A DNA stretch of 64,000 nucleotides from Capra hircus (Eukaryota > Chordata > Mammalia > Artiodactyla > Bovidae). The position numbers and the translations under genes are program-made. Of this stretch, positions 59,101 through 64,000 are shown one piece after another. Where the stretch lies: NCBI RefSeq assembly GCF_001704415.2, contig NC_030831.1, positions 42,516,134-42,580,133 of the forward strand, read 5' to 3'. The stretch's first letter is position 1. The number at the start of each line of letters is the position of its first letter. Below the pieces are notes generated by a model. It had not been told where the DNA came from, did not search any database, and was given only the letters and a program-made list of their open reading frames with translations.

Positions 59101-62100
59101 GAAACAAAACCTTGCCAGCCCAGGGTATACATGTGGAGATGCTTGTAGAGACTGATGCTGAAACACCCCTCCAATGTCTACATCATCAGGGTTAATTGCA
59201 TCCAACTGTGTTTCAAGTGCTTACTGTATTGTTTGATCCAATGTCCACTCACTGACCATGCACTGGCCCTGGCACCGTGCTTGTGTCTGCCTTGTACTTA
59301 CCGTCATGCTGGTCAATATCACAGCGCAGACACCAGACCTCAAAGGCCTCCCCCACCACTCACCAGCTGAGTAAAGTGAAAGTGAAAGTGTTAGTCACTC
59401 AGTTGTGTCTGACTCTTGGCAACCCCATGGGCGGTGGCCCCCCCAGTCTCCTCTGTCCATGAGATTCTCCAGGCAGGAATACTGGAGTGGGTAGCCATTT
59501 CCTTCTCCAGGCAATCTTCCCAAGCCAGGGATCAAACCTGGGTCTCGTGCATTGCAGGCAGACTCTTGACCGTCTGAGCCATCAGGGAAGCCCACTTTGG
59601 GCCAATTAGTTAATCTCATAAAGGCTGTTCCTTATCCCTTGTTTAAGGAACGATATCAGCTCCCATGTTGTGTGAGGTATGAGATGTGAAAAGACGACTA
59701 TAGTTCTCAGCACCAACAACTGCCGGTTATAATCACATGCTGACCTAAGATGATCCCTCTAACTGACTATGTATTTATGTGAAGCAGGGGTCAGGCAGGT
59801 CCACTGGAGGGACGCCTACCTCCGTGTAGACGATGGCCATCATCCAGAAGCGCCTGCTGGGCCGGGGGACGGACAGCATGGCCCAGAGGAAGATGAGGAT
59901 GGGCAGCACGAGGGTGATCATGGAGGCGGAGACCATGTGGTTGAGGATGATCACAAAGTAGCACACCATCTCGGAGCGGGCCACCAGCGTGTTGTACAGC
60001 GCGTAGAAGAGCAGCAGGAAGCGAGGCTGCCCCACGTAGAACTTCTCCGACTCCTCCAGCTCGTCGTCATGGAACATCCTGCCAGAACACTGGCCTCAGT
60101 CCCTCCTGGGCACTGATTCCACGCAGTGAGACCCTGCCCACCCCTCCCTGCTGCCTGGGTCCCCAGGCGTCCTGTGCTGTCGACCTCCTATCATGTTACA
60201 GAGACAGAGGTGAGCACGCATGTGGTTCTAAATGTCTGGGGAGACCTTTTCTACATGGTGTCTGCACCCAGCAGCTCAGTGGACACTAAGGGTCACTCCC
60301 AGCTCCACTGCTGTGGCCCCAGCTCTCACTTGTTCAGCAGCAGCTCGCTGGCTGTCAGCTCGTGGGTCAGGGGTGGCAGGATGCTGGCCTCCAGCCGATC
60401 CGAGCGGCTGTCATCCGGGCTGACTTCCATGTGGGTCTGGCCAGCTGAGTCATCCCGGGAGTCAAAGGACAGGCGCTCAAAGCTGACAGCCTTGCTGTAG
60501 GACGGCGGGGCCTCCACGTCACCGTCCTCCGTGGGGTCCTGTGGGGACTCGGCCTCCCGGGCCCCCTCGGATGTCTCCTCGTCCTGCTCAGCCTCCACTT
60601 CCTCGATGGTTTCCGTGGTCCCCTGGCGCGAGTACAGCATCGTGCACTGTGTGGGCTCGCTGTCAGGAGACACGGAGGGCACCGCCTGGCCTCAGCAACC
60701 CCTAGAGCCTCCCGCGGCAACCATGGCCACGCACCCAGGCACGTGGCGGGGGGGATGCCTCCTCACTCCCCACGTTCCATCTGCTTTGCTCCTTCTGGAT
60801 AATCATGTCTGGGTGCAGAGACAGGGGAAGGGTGCTGGGTGGCAGGTCCCGGGGCACCAAACCCTCTCGTGCGTAGCTTTTCAGTCCCATCGATGGTCCT
60901 AGGCAGCAGGCCCACTGTTTATTTCCAGTCAAGACACAGTGAGCCCAGTGCACCCCCCAGAGCACAGATTGTAAAGAAAGGTACCCAGGGAAAGGAGATG
61001 TCTCAACTGGCTGGGTCCACAGAGATGCACTCTACTCTCAACAGACCCCAGACCTTAAGGGGAGGCCCGGAATGGTGGACCATTGGCAAGATAAAGCCTG
61101 CTTCGTTGTTTATGCTGGCTCCTGCCAGCACTTCCATCCTGCGCCTTTTCTCACTGGTGCCTCTGACACCTGACTGGACGCTCACCATCGTCCTTTTCCT
61201 GGCTCCCCACCACCTGGAAGTGGAAGCCCCGCCCACCACTTTCTGCCCCAGGGTCTCTCCTGGGGCTGCACCCACCCTCCCCTCTGACTGCCCTCCCACT
61301 TTCTCCTCCCACTGGCCAGCTCCTCTTCCAGCTTCATTTTCCAGGAGCCCCTCTGCCCCGGTCTTCACTCTACTTCTGTGTCCTGTCTTCCCTTTTGCAT
61401 CTCTCCTCTCCTTAACTCTCCCTGAGCTCGTGCAAAAAACACTGGAGACAAAAGTACAGCAGCCATAGCAGCAAGATCAAGGTCTGCCTGCTATGCTGTG
61501 TACCTCATACACCCGGCCCTGAAGAGAGGGGGGAAAGTCACCTGAAGATGCCAAGTATACGGGGTGCGCAGTGATCAGCTGTTAGGCTGCTCCCTGAATG
61601 GCATCTGTGAGCAGCTGGGGTCATATCACTGAGATGCTCAAAGGTGCAGACTGTACCCATTTCTCTTGTCATGGACACTGGTGCACACACACACATGAAT
61701 GAATGAATGCATCTGGCTGAGCCTTGAGACTGAAGAGTCAGAGTTGCATGAGCTCTTGATCCTAATTCAGGGGTGTTCAGGGCCCCAGGACTTTGGCCCT
61801 ATATGTGCCTACAGCACATTAATTAGGCTCTCAGAACGCCAAGACAATGCTTTTGGCTAAGACTTACCTTGATTAGACATGACAGTAAAACGGACTGGTC
61901 ACCCAGTTTTCAGACCACTGGAGCCAGCCCCGCACCAGGTTCTAACTTCCAGAGGGACCGTAACCTATCACAGGCATGCTCTTTATGGTTTTTGATGAGG
62001 TCTGACCCAAAGGGATTCAGGTAAATCCTGCTACAGTCAGCAATCAGCAGATTGGAATGGCATAGCATGTGCCCACCAGAGGACAGCTTAAATGGCCATA

Positions 62101-63162
62101 GCAGTCCCTGAAATGCCGGGTGCCAGCCTCCTGCAGCTCTGAATGTACTTACATACGTACTGAATGTACGTACATAGCTGCTGGAGACAAGGATCTAACA
62201 CTGGCTGACTTGCCGACTCTGCCCTTAGTTTCGGAGTGGGTTATTTGGGTGGTTGTTTGGTGTCAGGATAAGCACAATACAGCTTGTGCTTCTGTGCTCC
62301 TGTTGACTTTTCAAAGAAGAGCTTTTGGATTTTAAGCAAGTGATTTCATTTCTATGCATGATTATAGTTTTTATCGTGAGATTTAATGAGAAAGCCTAAG
62401 CCCAAAGTAATCTTTCCCAAACCAAACAAGTTAAGGTCCCCCAAGGTAATATATTCTACTGCATAATAATATTATTTTAAAAACAATGGTTGAATATATT
62501 CTAACTTGCATGTCAGTTGGGCATGTAGCATGTGGACAGATTCATTCTGTGTTGACCAAATGTGACTACATACAGGATTTGGGATTAACTCCTACTGTGT
62601 GGATCTTTGGACAAAATTATGAGAAAGTTTCCTACTCTTCCTGACCCATTTTTCCCCATGAGGACTGCCTACTGGTACCCTGAACCGAGGAGGAAACATG
62701 CTTGCTCCTTTGGAAATAGAAAGTGTGAAATACTTACAAAATGGAGAACAATGTTTATAGTAGGATTTTTAAGAAACTCCTAACAGACAAAAAGCAAAGA
62801 GCGGTTAGTTGAATAGAACGCTATCCTGGTAACGACCAGTTGTGTCCCAGGAAGGATGCTGGTTACGCTTTCATTAGTCATGCACCTTCTTAAGACAAAA
62901 GTGAACGAAAACACACAGGTCACAATAACTCATCTGTGCAATGACACGGGCAGGGGCTGACATGGTCACGGACAAAGCATGCACGGGTGAGCACCTGGAG
63001 CCTAAGCTGGTGCTCTCGGCTGACGAGGAGGACACATCCATGCTGAGCATTTTACGGAGCCCGGGCCGAGCGCGCTCACTCGTTTTAGGCACAGTTTCTG
63101 GTCCATCTAAATCATCAAGGGTGGACTGCCTTGAGAACAGCATGGTTGCTTCCGTGTAGCAG
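40814..63162 (-). CDS. PIEZO2: PIEZO2, last 17 coding exons (C-terminal ~1031 residues)
   Basis: PIEZO2 is a homotrimeric mechanically gated cation channel of touch and proprioceptive neurons and Merkel cells. On the minus strand, exons in transcript order are 63162-62995, 60659-60330, 60078-59820, 58364-58182, 55669-55417, 54459-54327, 53297-53150, 53058-52844, 52101-51943, 51226-51079, 49635-49447, 49161-49069, 47629-47457, 45210-45082, 43670-43591, 42582-42399 and 41066-40814. They total 3097 nt with all phases consistent and no internal stop. In order they encode a disordered linker, the last transmembrane units, an anchor, the outer helix, the extracellular cap with several N-glycosylation sequons, the inner pore helix and the intracellular C-terminal domain ending IKWTREKTN. 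Earlier exons lie beyond 64000. The full protein is about 2750 residues, so this is the last 37 percent. No break is seen; the gene looks intact here. Confidence 0.98.
41135..41173. repeat. (CA)19-20 microsatellite in PIEZO2 intron
   Basis: A pure CA run of 39 bases, i.e. (TG)n on the transcribed minus strand, lies about 68 bases upstream of the last PIEZO2 exon. Confidence 0.95.
41455..41657 (-). repeat. Bov-tA SINE in PIEZO2 intron
   Basis: Antisense copy: catgctcagttgtatccaac, core gactacagccctccaggctc, head tgccactgagccagctgggg. Confidence 0.93.
42130..42258 (+). mobile_element. L1 LINE 3' end fragment in PIEZO2 intron
   Basis: ttgctgtacagcagctatta, then acacaacactgtaaatcaac and tacttcaataaaattttaaa match the artiodactyl L1 3' terminus with its A-rich tail. 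Confidence 0.8.
42399..42582 (-). CDS. PIEZO2: PIEZO2 exon, end of cap and start of inner pore helix
   Basis: The acceptor is CTTTCTCCAG and the donor GTAAGGAGCC. It encodes NNFMNITIILSRDNATNSNS, EWWVLNLTGNRIYNQEAQAL, ELVVFNDKVSPPSLGFLAGY. Sequons NIT, NAT and NLT are visible; the PPSLGF segment leads into the inner helix. Confidence 0.96.
42583..43590 (-). other. PIEZO2: PIEZO2 intron, no repeat recognised
   Basis: No repeat or RNA gene is recognised. A T-run lies at 43217-43225. Confidence 0.45.
43591..43670 (-). CDS. PIEZO2: PIEZO2 exon, IERIYPYYVKAPSDSNSKPI
   Basis: This is an 80-nt exon with acceptor TAATTCCCAG and donor GTAAGAATGA. It encodes TIERIYPYYVKAPSDSNSKP and IKQLLS of the cap, ending with the first base of a Glu codon. 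Confidence 0.95.
43720..43929 (-). repeat. Bov-tA SINE in PIEZO2 intron
   Basis: Antisense copy: ctcatttgcttagttgtgtt, core caccatggaccataatccac, head ctttaccactgcatcaccat. Confidence 0.92.
43930..45081 (-). other. PIEZO2: PIEZO2 intron, no repeat recognised
   Basis: AT-rich at the low end, with tata-rich text near 44660-44700. No gene or clear repeat. Confidence 0.45.
45082..45210 (-). CDS. PIEZO2: PIEZO2 exon, extracellular cap with N-glycosylation sites
   Basis: The acceptor is TCTTTCACAG and the donor GTGAGTTGGT. It encodes NMSLGAKAEIATDKLSFPLK, then NKTRENIAKMIAGGDTESSR and TP. Two N-X-S/T sequons (NMS, NKT) are visible. It sits next to the L1 insertion that starts near 45480. Confidence 0.93.
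45480..46345 (+). mobile_element. L1 LINE 3' end in PIEZO2 intron
   Basis: In sense orientation (antisense to PIEZO2): actgttggtgggaatggaga, ctcaaaaaattaaaaataga, agtgaaataagtcagataaa. An internal stretch (ggtgaggatgtggggaga... at 45620 and 45674, period about 54) is duplicated, and a (GGT)n run lies at 46151-46170. Confidence 0.88.
46346..47456 (-). other. PIEZO2: PIEZO2 intron, no repeat recognised
   Basis: No gene or clear repeat. GC-rich around 46740-47080. Confidence 0.45.
47457..47629 (-). CDS. PIEZO2: PIEZO2 exon, extracellular cap
   Basis: The acceptor is GTGCACACAG and the donor GTAGTTACTG. It encodes GAMQFLENYEKEDITVAELE, GNSNSLWTISPPSKQKMIHE and LKDPNSSFSVVFSWSIQ with two bases of Arg. 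Confidence 0.95.
47823..48053 (-). repeat. Bov-tA SINE in PIEZO2 intron
   Basis: Antisense copy: tcgagtcagtcgtgcccagc, core cgaccctatgggctgtagcc, head taccactagtgccacctggg. It is interrupted by a short G-rich expansion (ggcgggggcgggggaggg). Confidence 0.92.
48054..49068 (-). other. PIEZO2: PIEZO2 intron, no repeat recognised
   Basis: Mostly AT-rich, without gene or clear repeat. Confidence 0.45.
49069..49161 (-). CDS. PIEZO2: PIEZO2 exon, extracellular cap
   Basis: The acceptor is TTGTTTTCCAG and the donor GTAAGTAGCT. At 93 nt it has both ends in phase 0. It encodes PIFTMSAQQSQLKVMDQPMF and NKFIKAFSKDT of the cap domain. Confidence 0.95.
49447..49635 (-). CDS. PIEZO2: PIEZO2 exon, outer pore helix and start of the cap
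   Basis: The acceptor is CTGTTGCAG and the donor GTAACCATGC. It encodes RYPQPRGQKKKKVVKYGMGG, MIIVLLICIVWFPLLFMSLV and KSVAGVINQPLDVSVTITLG with GYQ. The lysine cluster is followed by the outer helix, after which the chain enters the extracellular cap. Confidence 0.96.
50291..50602 (-). mobile_element. BovB LINE 3' end in PIEZO2 intron
   Basis: Plus-strand antisense text: gttcagttgctaagtcatgt, ctttcccagcatcagggtct, ccagtgagtattcagggttg. Same strand as PIEZO2. Frame degraded. Confidence 0.92.
51079..51226 (-). CDS. PIEZO2: PIEZO2 exon, anchor domain
   Basis: The acceptor is GTTTCTACAG and the donor GTAAGCCAAT. It encodes FRLVPFLTELRAVMDWVWTD, TTLSLSSWICVEDIYAHIFI and LKCWRESEK. By homology with the PIEZO1 structure this is the anchor, a hairpin-like intramembrane segment that wedges the outer helix. 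Confidence 0.95.
51598..51798 (-). repeat. Bov-tA SINE in PIEZO2 intron
   Basis: Antisense copy: gtgctcagctgctcagtcgt, core cctgtggactgaagctcgcc, head ttaccactagctccacctgg. Confidence 0.92.
51832..51863 (+). repeat. Bov-tA head fragment
   Basis: tccctggcggctcagatggt followed by aaacaatctgcc is only the tRNA-like head, in the orientation opposite to the SINE 35 bp away. Confidence 0.75.
51943..52101 (-). CDS. PIEZO2: PIEZO2 exon, KFSQNLVAQLWYFVKCVYFG
   Basis: The acceptor is CTCACCCAG and the donor GTGAGGGTGC. It encodes KFSQNLVAQLWYFVKCVYFG, LSAYQIRCGYPTRVLGNFLT and KSYNYVNLFLFQG, the last transmembrane helix of the blade leading into the anchor. Confidence 0.95.
52844..53058 (-). CDS. PIEZO2: PIEZO2 exon, SLSEDQVPGPFLVMVLIQFG
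   Basis: The acceptor is CCTCCCCAG and the donor GTGAGGCCTT. It encodes KHSAAADITSSLSEDQVPGP, FLVMVLIQFGTMVVDRALYL, RKTVLGKVIFQVILVFGIHF and WMFFILPGVTE with two bases of Arg: two transmembrane helices of the last blade unit. Confidence 0.95.
53150..53297 (-). CDS. PIEZO2: PIEZO2 exon, VPIRQFFYDLIHPDYSAVTD
   Basis: The acceptor is GTCCCATAG and the donor GTAGGTGGGG. It encodes TLQLYVPIRQFFYDLIHPDY and SAVTDVYVLMFLADTVDFVI with IVFGFWAFG. The intron to the next exon is only 91 nt. Confidence 0.95.
53540..53620 (+). repeat. MIR SINE fragment
   Basis: tgagacttggatcctgttac, then ttcatctcctcttctgcaaa match the MIR core in sense orientation, diverged. Confidence 0.55.
53955..54050 (+). repeat. 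MIR SINE fragment
   Basis: gtgaccttggctggtgacct, ggacaaaccacttcttgagt and cctcagtttccctctagagg follow the MIR core order. Confidence 0.5.
54327..54459 (-). CDS. PIEZO2: PIEZO2 exon, VKQKSRRELYMEKLQEHL
   Basis: The acceptor is TGTCTCCAG and the donor GTGAGTGAGT. It encodes GSTSTRNSSQKGSSVVSVKQ, then KSRRELYMEKLQEHLIKAKA and FTIKK, a basic amphipathic helix just before the next membrane unit. Confidence 0.95.
55115..55300 (-). repeat. MIR SINE fragment
   Basis: cacagctcagccaggatttg aacttggtctcg is the antisense of the MIR 5' region; preceding text is strongly diverged. Confidence 0.6.
55417..55669 (-). CDS. PIEZO2: PIEZO2 exon, CHGLWDEDD intracellular loop
   Basis: The acceptor is CCTCCTCAG and the donor GTATTGCCGC. 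It encodes CHGLWDEDDIVDSGSDKVDS, DDELSLGHGRRASSDSLKSI, NLAASVESVHVTFPEQPAAV and a Ser/Arg-rich end. It is an intracellular, phosphorylation-prone loop; 253 nt takes the frame from phase 0 to phase 1. Confidence 0.95.
55994..56440 (+). mobile_element. BovB LINE 3' end in PIEZO2 intron
   Basis: aaagctatggtttttccagt, RVPWTTRRSNQSILKDINSE and MLKLKLQYSGHLM in translation. It lies opposite to PIEZO2. It carries deletions and a stop before the end, so it is dead. Confidence 0.93.
56560..57110 (+). mobile_element. Possible solitary ERV LTR
   Basis: Signals resembling LTR architecture are seen: a TATA-like agataaaag near 56660, AATAAA at about 56909, a further caataaaagtgtgggctgaa near 57001 and a ccccgactcctcac end. 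No internal retroviral gene is seen on either side. The family is unrecognised and the boundaries are guesses. Confidence 0.3.
57768..57965 (+). repeat. Bov-tA SINE, diverged
   Basis: aagaacctgcctgccaatat, gattggcaacctactgcagt, gagaatcccatggacagaga and aagagtcagacattactaaa. The first bases of the head are lost. Confidence 0.88.
58182..58364 (-). CDS. PIEZO2: PIEZO2 exon, VAIVVKYFFQFGFFPWN
   Basis: The acceptor is CTGTGCAG and the donor GTACTGCCCA. At 183 nt it has both ends in phase 0. It encodes VAIVVKYFFQFGFFPWNKNV, then PYHPPNIIGVEKKDAYVLYD and LIQLLALFFHRSILK. Confidence 0.95.
58645..58857 (+). repeat. Bov-tA SINE in PIEZO2 intron
   Basis: gggattcccaggtggcacca, ggtttgatccctgggtcggg and tgactgaagtgacttagcac. 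Confidence 0.93.
58858..59373 (-). other. PIEZO2: PIEZO2 intron, no repeat recognised
   Basis: AT-rich, no gene or clear repeat. Confidence 0.45.
59374..59594 (-). repeat. Bov-tA SINE in PIEZO2 intron
   Basis: Antisense copy: aagtgaaagtgaaagtgtta, core aaccccatgggcggtggccc, head ccgtctgagccatcagggaa. Confidence 0.93.
59820..60078 (-). CDS. PIEZO2: PIEZO2 exon, transmembrane unit
   Basis: The acceptor is TTCTGGCAG and the donor GTAGGCGTCC. It encodes MFHDDELEESEKFYVGQPRF, then hydrophobic helices including LLLFYALYNTLVARSEMVCY, FVIILNHMVSASMITLVLPI and LIFLWAMLSVPRPSRRFW, ending MMAIVYTE. Confidence 0.95.
60330..60659 (-). CDS. PIEZO2: PIEZO2 exon, acidic disordered linker
   Basis: The acceptor is TCTCCTGACAG and the donor GTGAGAGCTG. 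It encodes EPTQCTMLYSRQGTTETIEE, a Glu/Asp-rich stretch, DGDVEAPPSYSKAVSFERLS and LPPLTHELTASELLLNK. It is an intracellular, Ser/Glu-rich and poorly conserved loop. A second possible acceptor (GGCCAG, exon from 60685) is also open but would not join in phase to the preceding exon. Confidence 0.9.
60660..62994 (-). other. PIEZO2: PIEZO2 intron, no repeat recognised
   Basis: This is the largest intron here without clear SINEs. A 209-codon plus-strand frame (60839-61468) crosses a C/T-rich stretch and has no family resemblance. No exon fitting the PIEZO2 frame was found between the two flanking exons, which join in phase. Confidence 0.5.
62995..63162 (-). CDS. PIEZO2: PIEZO2 exon, intracellular linker (MLFSRQSTLDDLDG)
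   Basis: The acceptor is GCTGCTAG and the donor GTGCTCACC (weak at +4). It encodes YTEATMLFSRQSTLDDLDGP, then KTSERARPGLRKMLSMDVSS and a Ser-rich end. The 168-nt length agrees with entering and leaving in phase 2. The acceptor is inferred from phase and the family sequence, so this edge is a little less certain. Confidence 0.88.
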
Positions 63163-64000
63163 CTAGCAGCGCAAACAGTTACAGAGACACAGTGTTAAAA
63201 CAGCGCCGGAAACAGGAGTCACACGTCAGAGACCCAGATACCGCCATGCAGCAGACCACACGCCACTCCAGCACCACGGACAGCGGCCACCGCAGCGGGG
63301 CTCCGGGACAGAGAAGGGAAGATGAGACAGGATAGCACTGGGTTGAGAACAGAACTGCTGATAAAGGATGAAGTGTTGCTCTCTGGGTGGGACAGGGAAC
63401 TAGAATAATAAGTCCTAACCTGTCTCTCACAGAGCAAAATTCATCTTTACAACTGTACAGCTGAGGGTTTGTTTGTTTTTTTTTTTCCAAAGACAGGAAA
63501 TATATTTTATTCAGAGCCCCCCTTCCCCAATCCTGAGTTCAGTTCTTAAGCAGAAATACCTGCTCAAGTAAAATTTATATAAAAATGCCATTTTAAAAGC
63601 ATGGTTTCCAAAAGAAAAGAAGGAAGCTCAGGATTCACTGCAACAAACTGAATTTTCCACCCCATTTTCTGAGTGATATTCAGTCGAGCCAAACTGGATG
63701 GCTTGGAGAAGAGATGGTGGTTTGATATGCAACTGGATATAAACCAACATCAAAAAGAAAAGAAAAGAAAAGGTACAAAGGCAACATAGGAAGTCCAGCA
63801 GTGGCAGGGCCATTTGGTCTGTTAACTGTTTATTGAGCCTAATGAGTGGTTTTCTCTGTGATCACATTCTAGGTCTCGGCGGATGTCAGCAGGGTGAGAT
63901 CCCATTGGCTGAATCCTCAGCACCTGTCACTCGACAGTCAGGGAGGAAACTGAGGCAGATTCAGGGCTGAGTTGCTACTGGGTGATCCCAGTAGCAGCCA
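63163..64000 (-). other. PIEZO2: PIEZO2 intron continuing beyond the window
   Basis: No exon is recognised. An A-rich segment (aaaagaaaagaaaagaaaag) lies near 63753-63772. Confidence 0.5.

Noticed and set aside
60839..61468. 209-codon plus-strand open frame in a PIEZO2 intron
   Set aside because: It lies in C/T-rich intronic DNA opposite to the gene, has low-complexity Pro/Ser/Leu composition and no recognisable domain; chance is the simplest explanation.

Overview
This is ruminant nuclear DNA (cattle, sheep, goat or a relative). The evidence is the very high density of ruminant-only interspersed repeats: about 17 Bov-tA, BOV-A2 or fragment copies, four BovB (RTE) LINE 3' ends, two CHR-type tRNA-derived SINEs and several L1 pieces. 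It also carries split vertebrate genes with GT-AG introns. Nothing prokaryotic or plasmid-like is present. Most open frames in the window are repeat-derived or chance frames; the real coding sequence is a set of short exons.

Three genes lie in the order known from mammalian chromosome 18p11-type synteny, APCDD1 - NAPG - PIEZO2. (1) 1296-2262 (+): the last two coding exons of APCDD1, a membrane-bound Wnt inhibitor, followed by a 3' UTR of about 0.6-1.5 kb. (2) 18100-28124 (+): the complete NAPG gene (gamma-SNAP), with 12 coding exons that join without a frame break into 312 codons plus stop, a CpG-island promoter at about 17.86-18.36 kb and a long 3' UTR to about 30.05 kb. (3) 63162-40814 (-): the last 17 coding exons of PIEZO2 (about 1031 complete codons), encoding the final transmembrane units, anchor, outer helix, extracellular cap, inner pore helix and C-terminal domain of the mechanosensitive channel. 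All exon phases agree across all three genes.

Layout: 1-1000 L1 plus nested SINEs; 1.3-3.7 kb APCDD1 end; 3.7-17.8 kb intergenic (L1, SINEs, BovB, microsatellites); 17.9-30.1 kb NAPG; 30.1-39.8 kb convergent intergenic with L1, SINE and candidate LTR remnants; about 39.8-63.2 kb PIEZO2 3' UTR, exons and introns; 63.2-64.0 kb further PIEZO2 intron.

The genes do not form a pathway. NAPG acts in SNARE recycling at membranes, PIEZO2 in touch and proprioceptive mechanotransduction, APCDD1 in Wnt antagonism. NAPG and PIEZO2 are convergent. The observations most worth a second look are a NAPG intron with U12-type signals next to an 18-nt microexon, a triplicated 15-bp unit in the NAPG CpG island, a TG tract upstream of the last PIEZO2 exon, a perfect 19-bp hairpin inside a SINE, a 348-codon open frame in the NAPG 3' UTR, and the short NAPG-PIEZO2 spacing. 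I found no convincing previously undescribed biological system.
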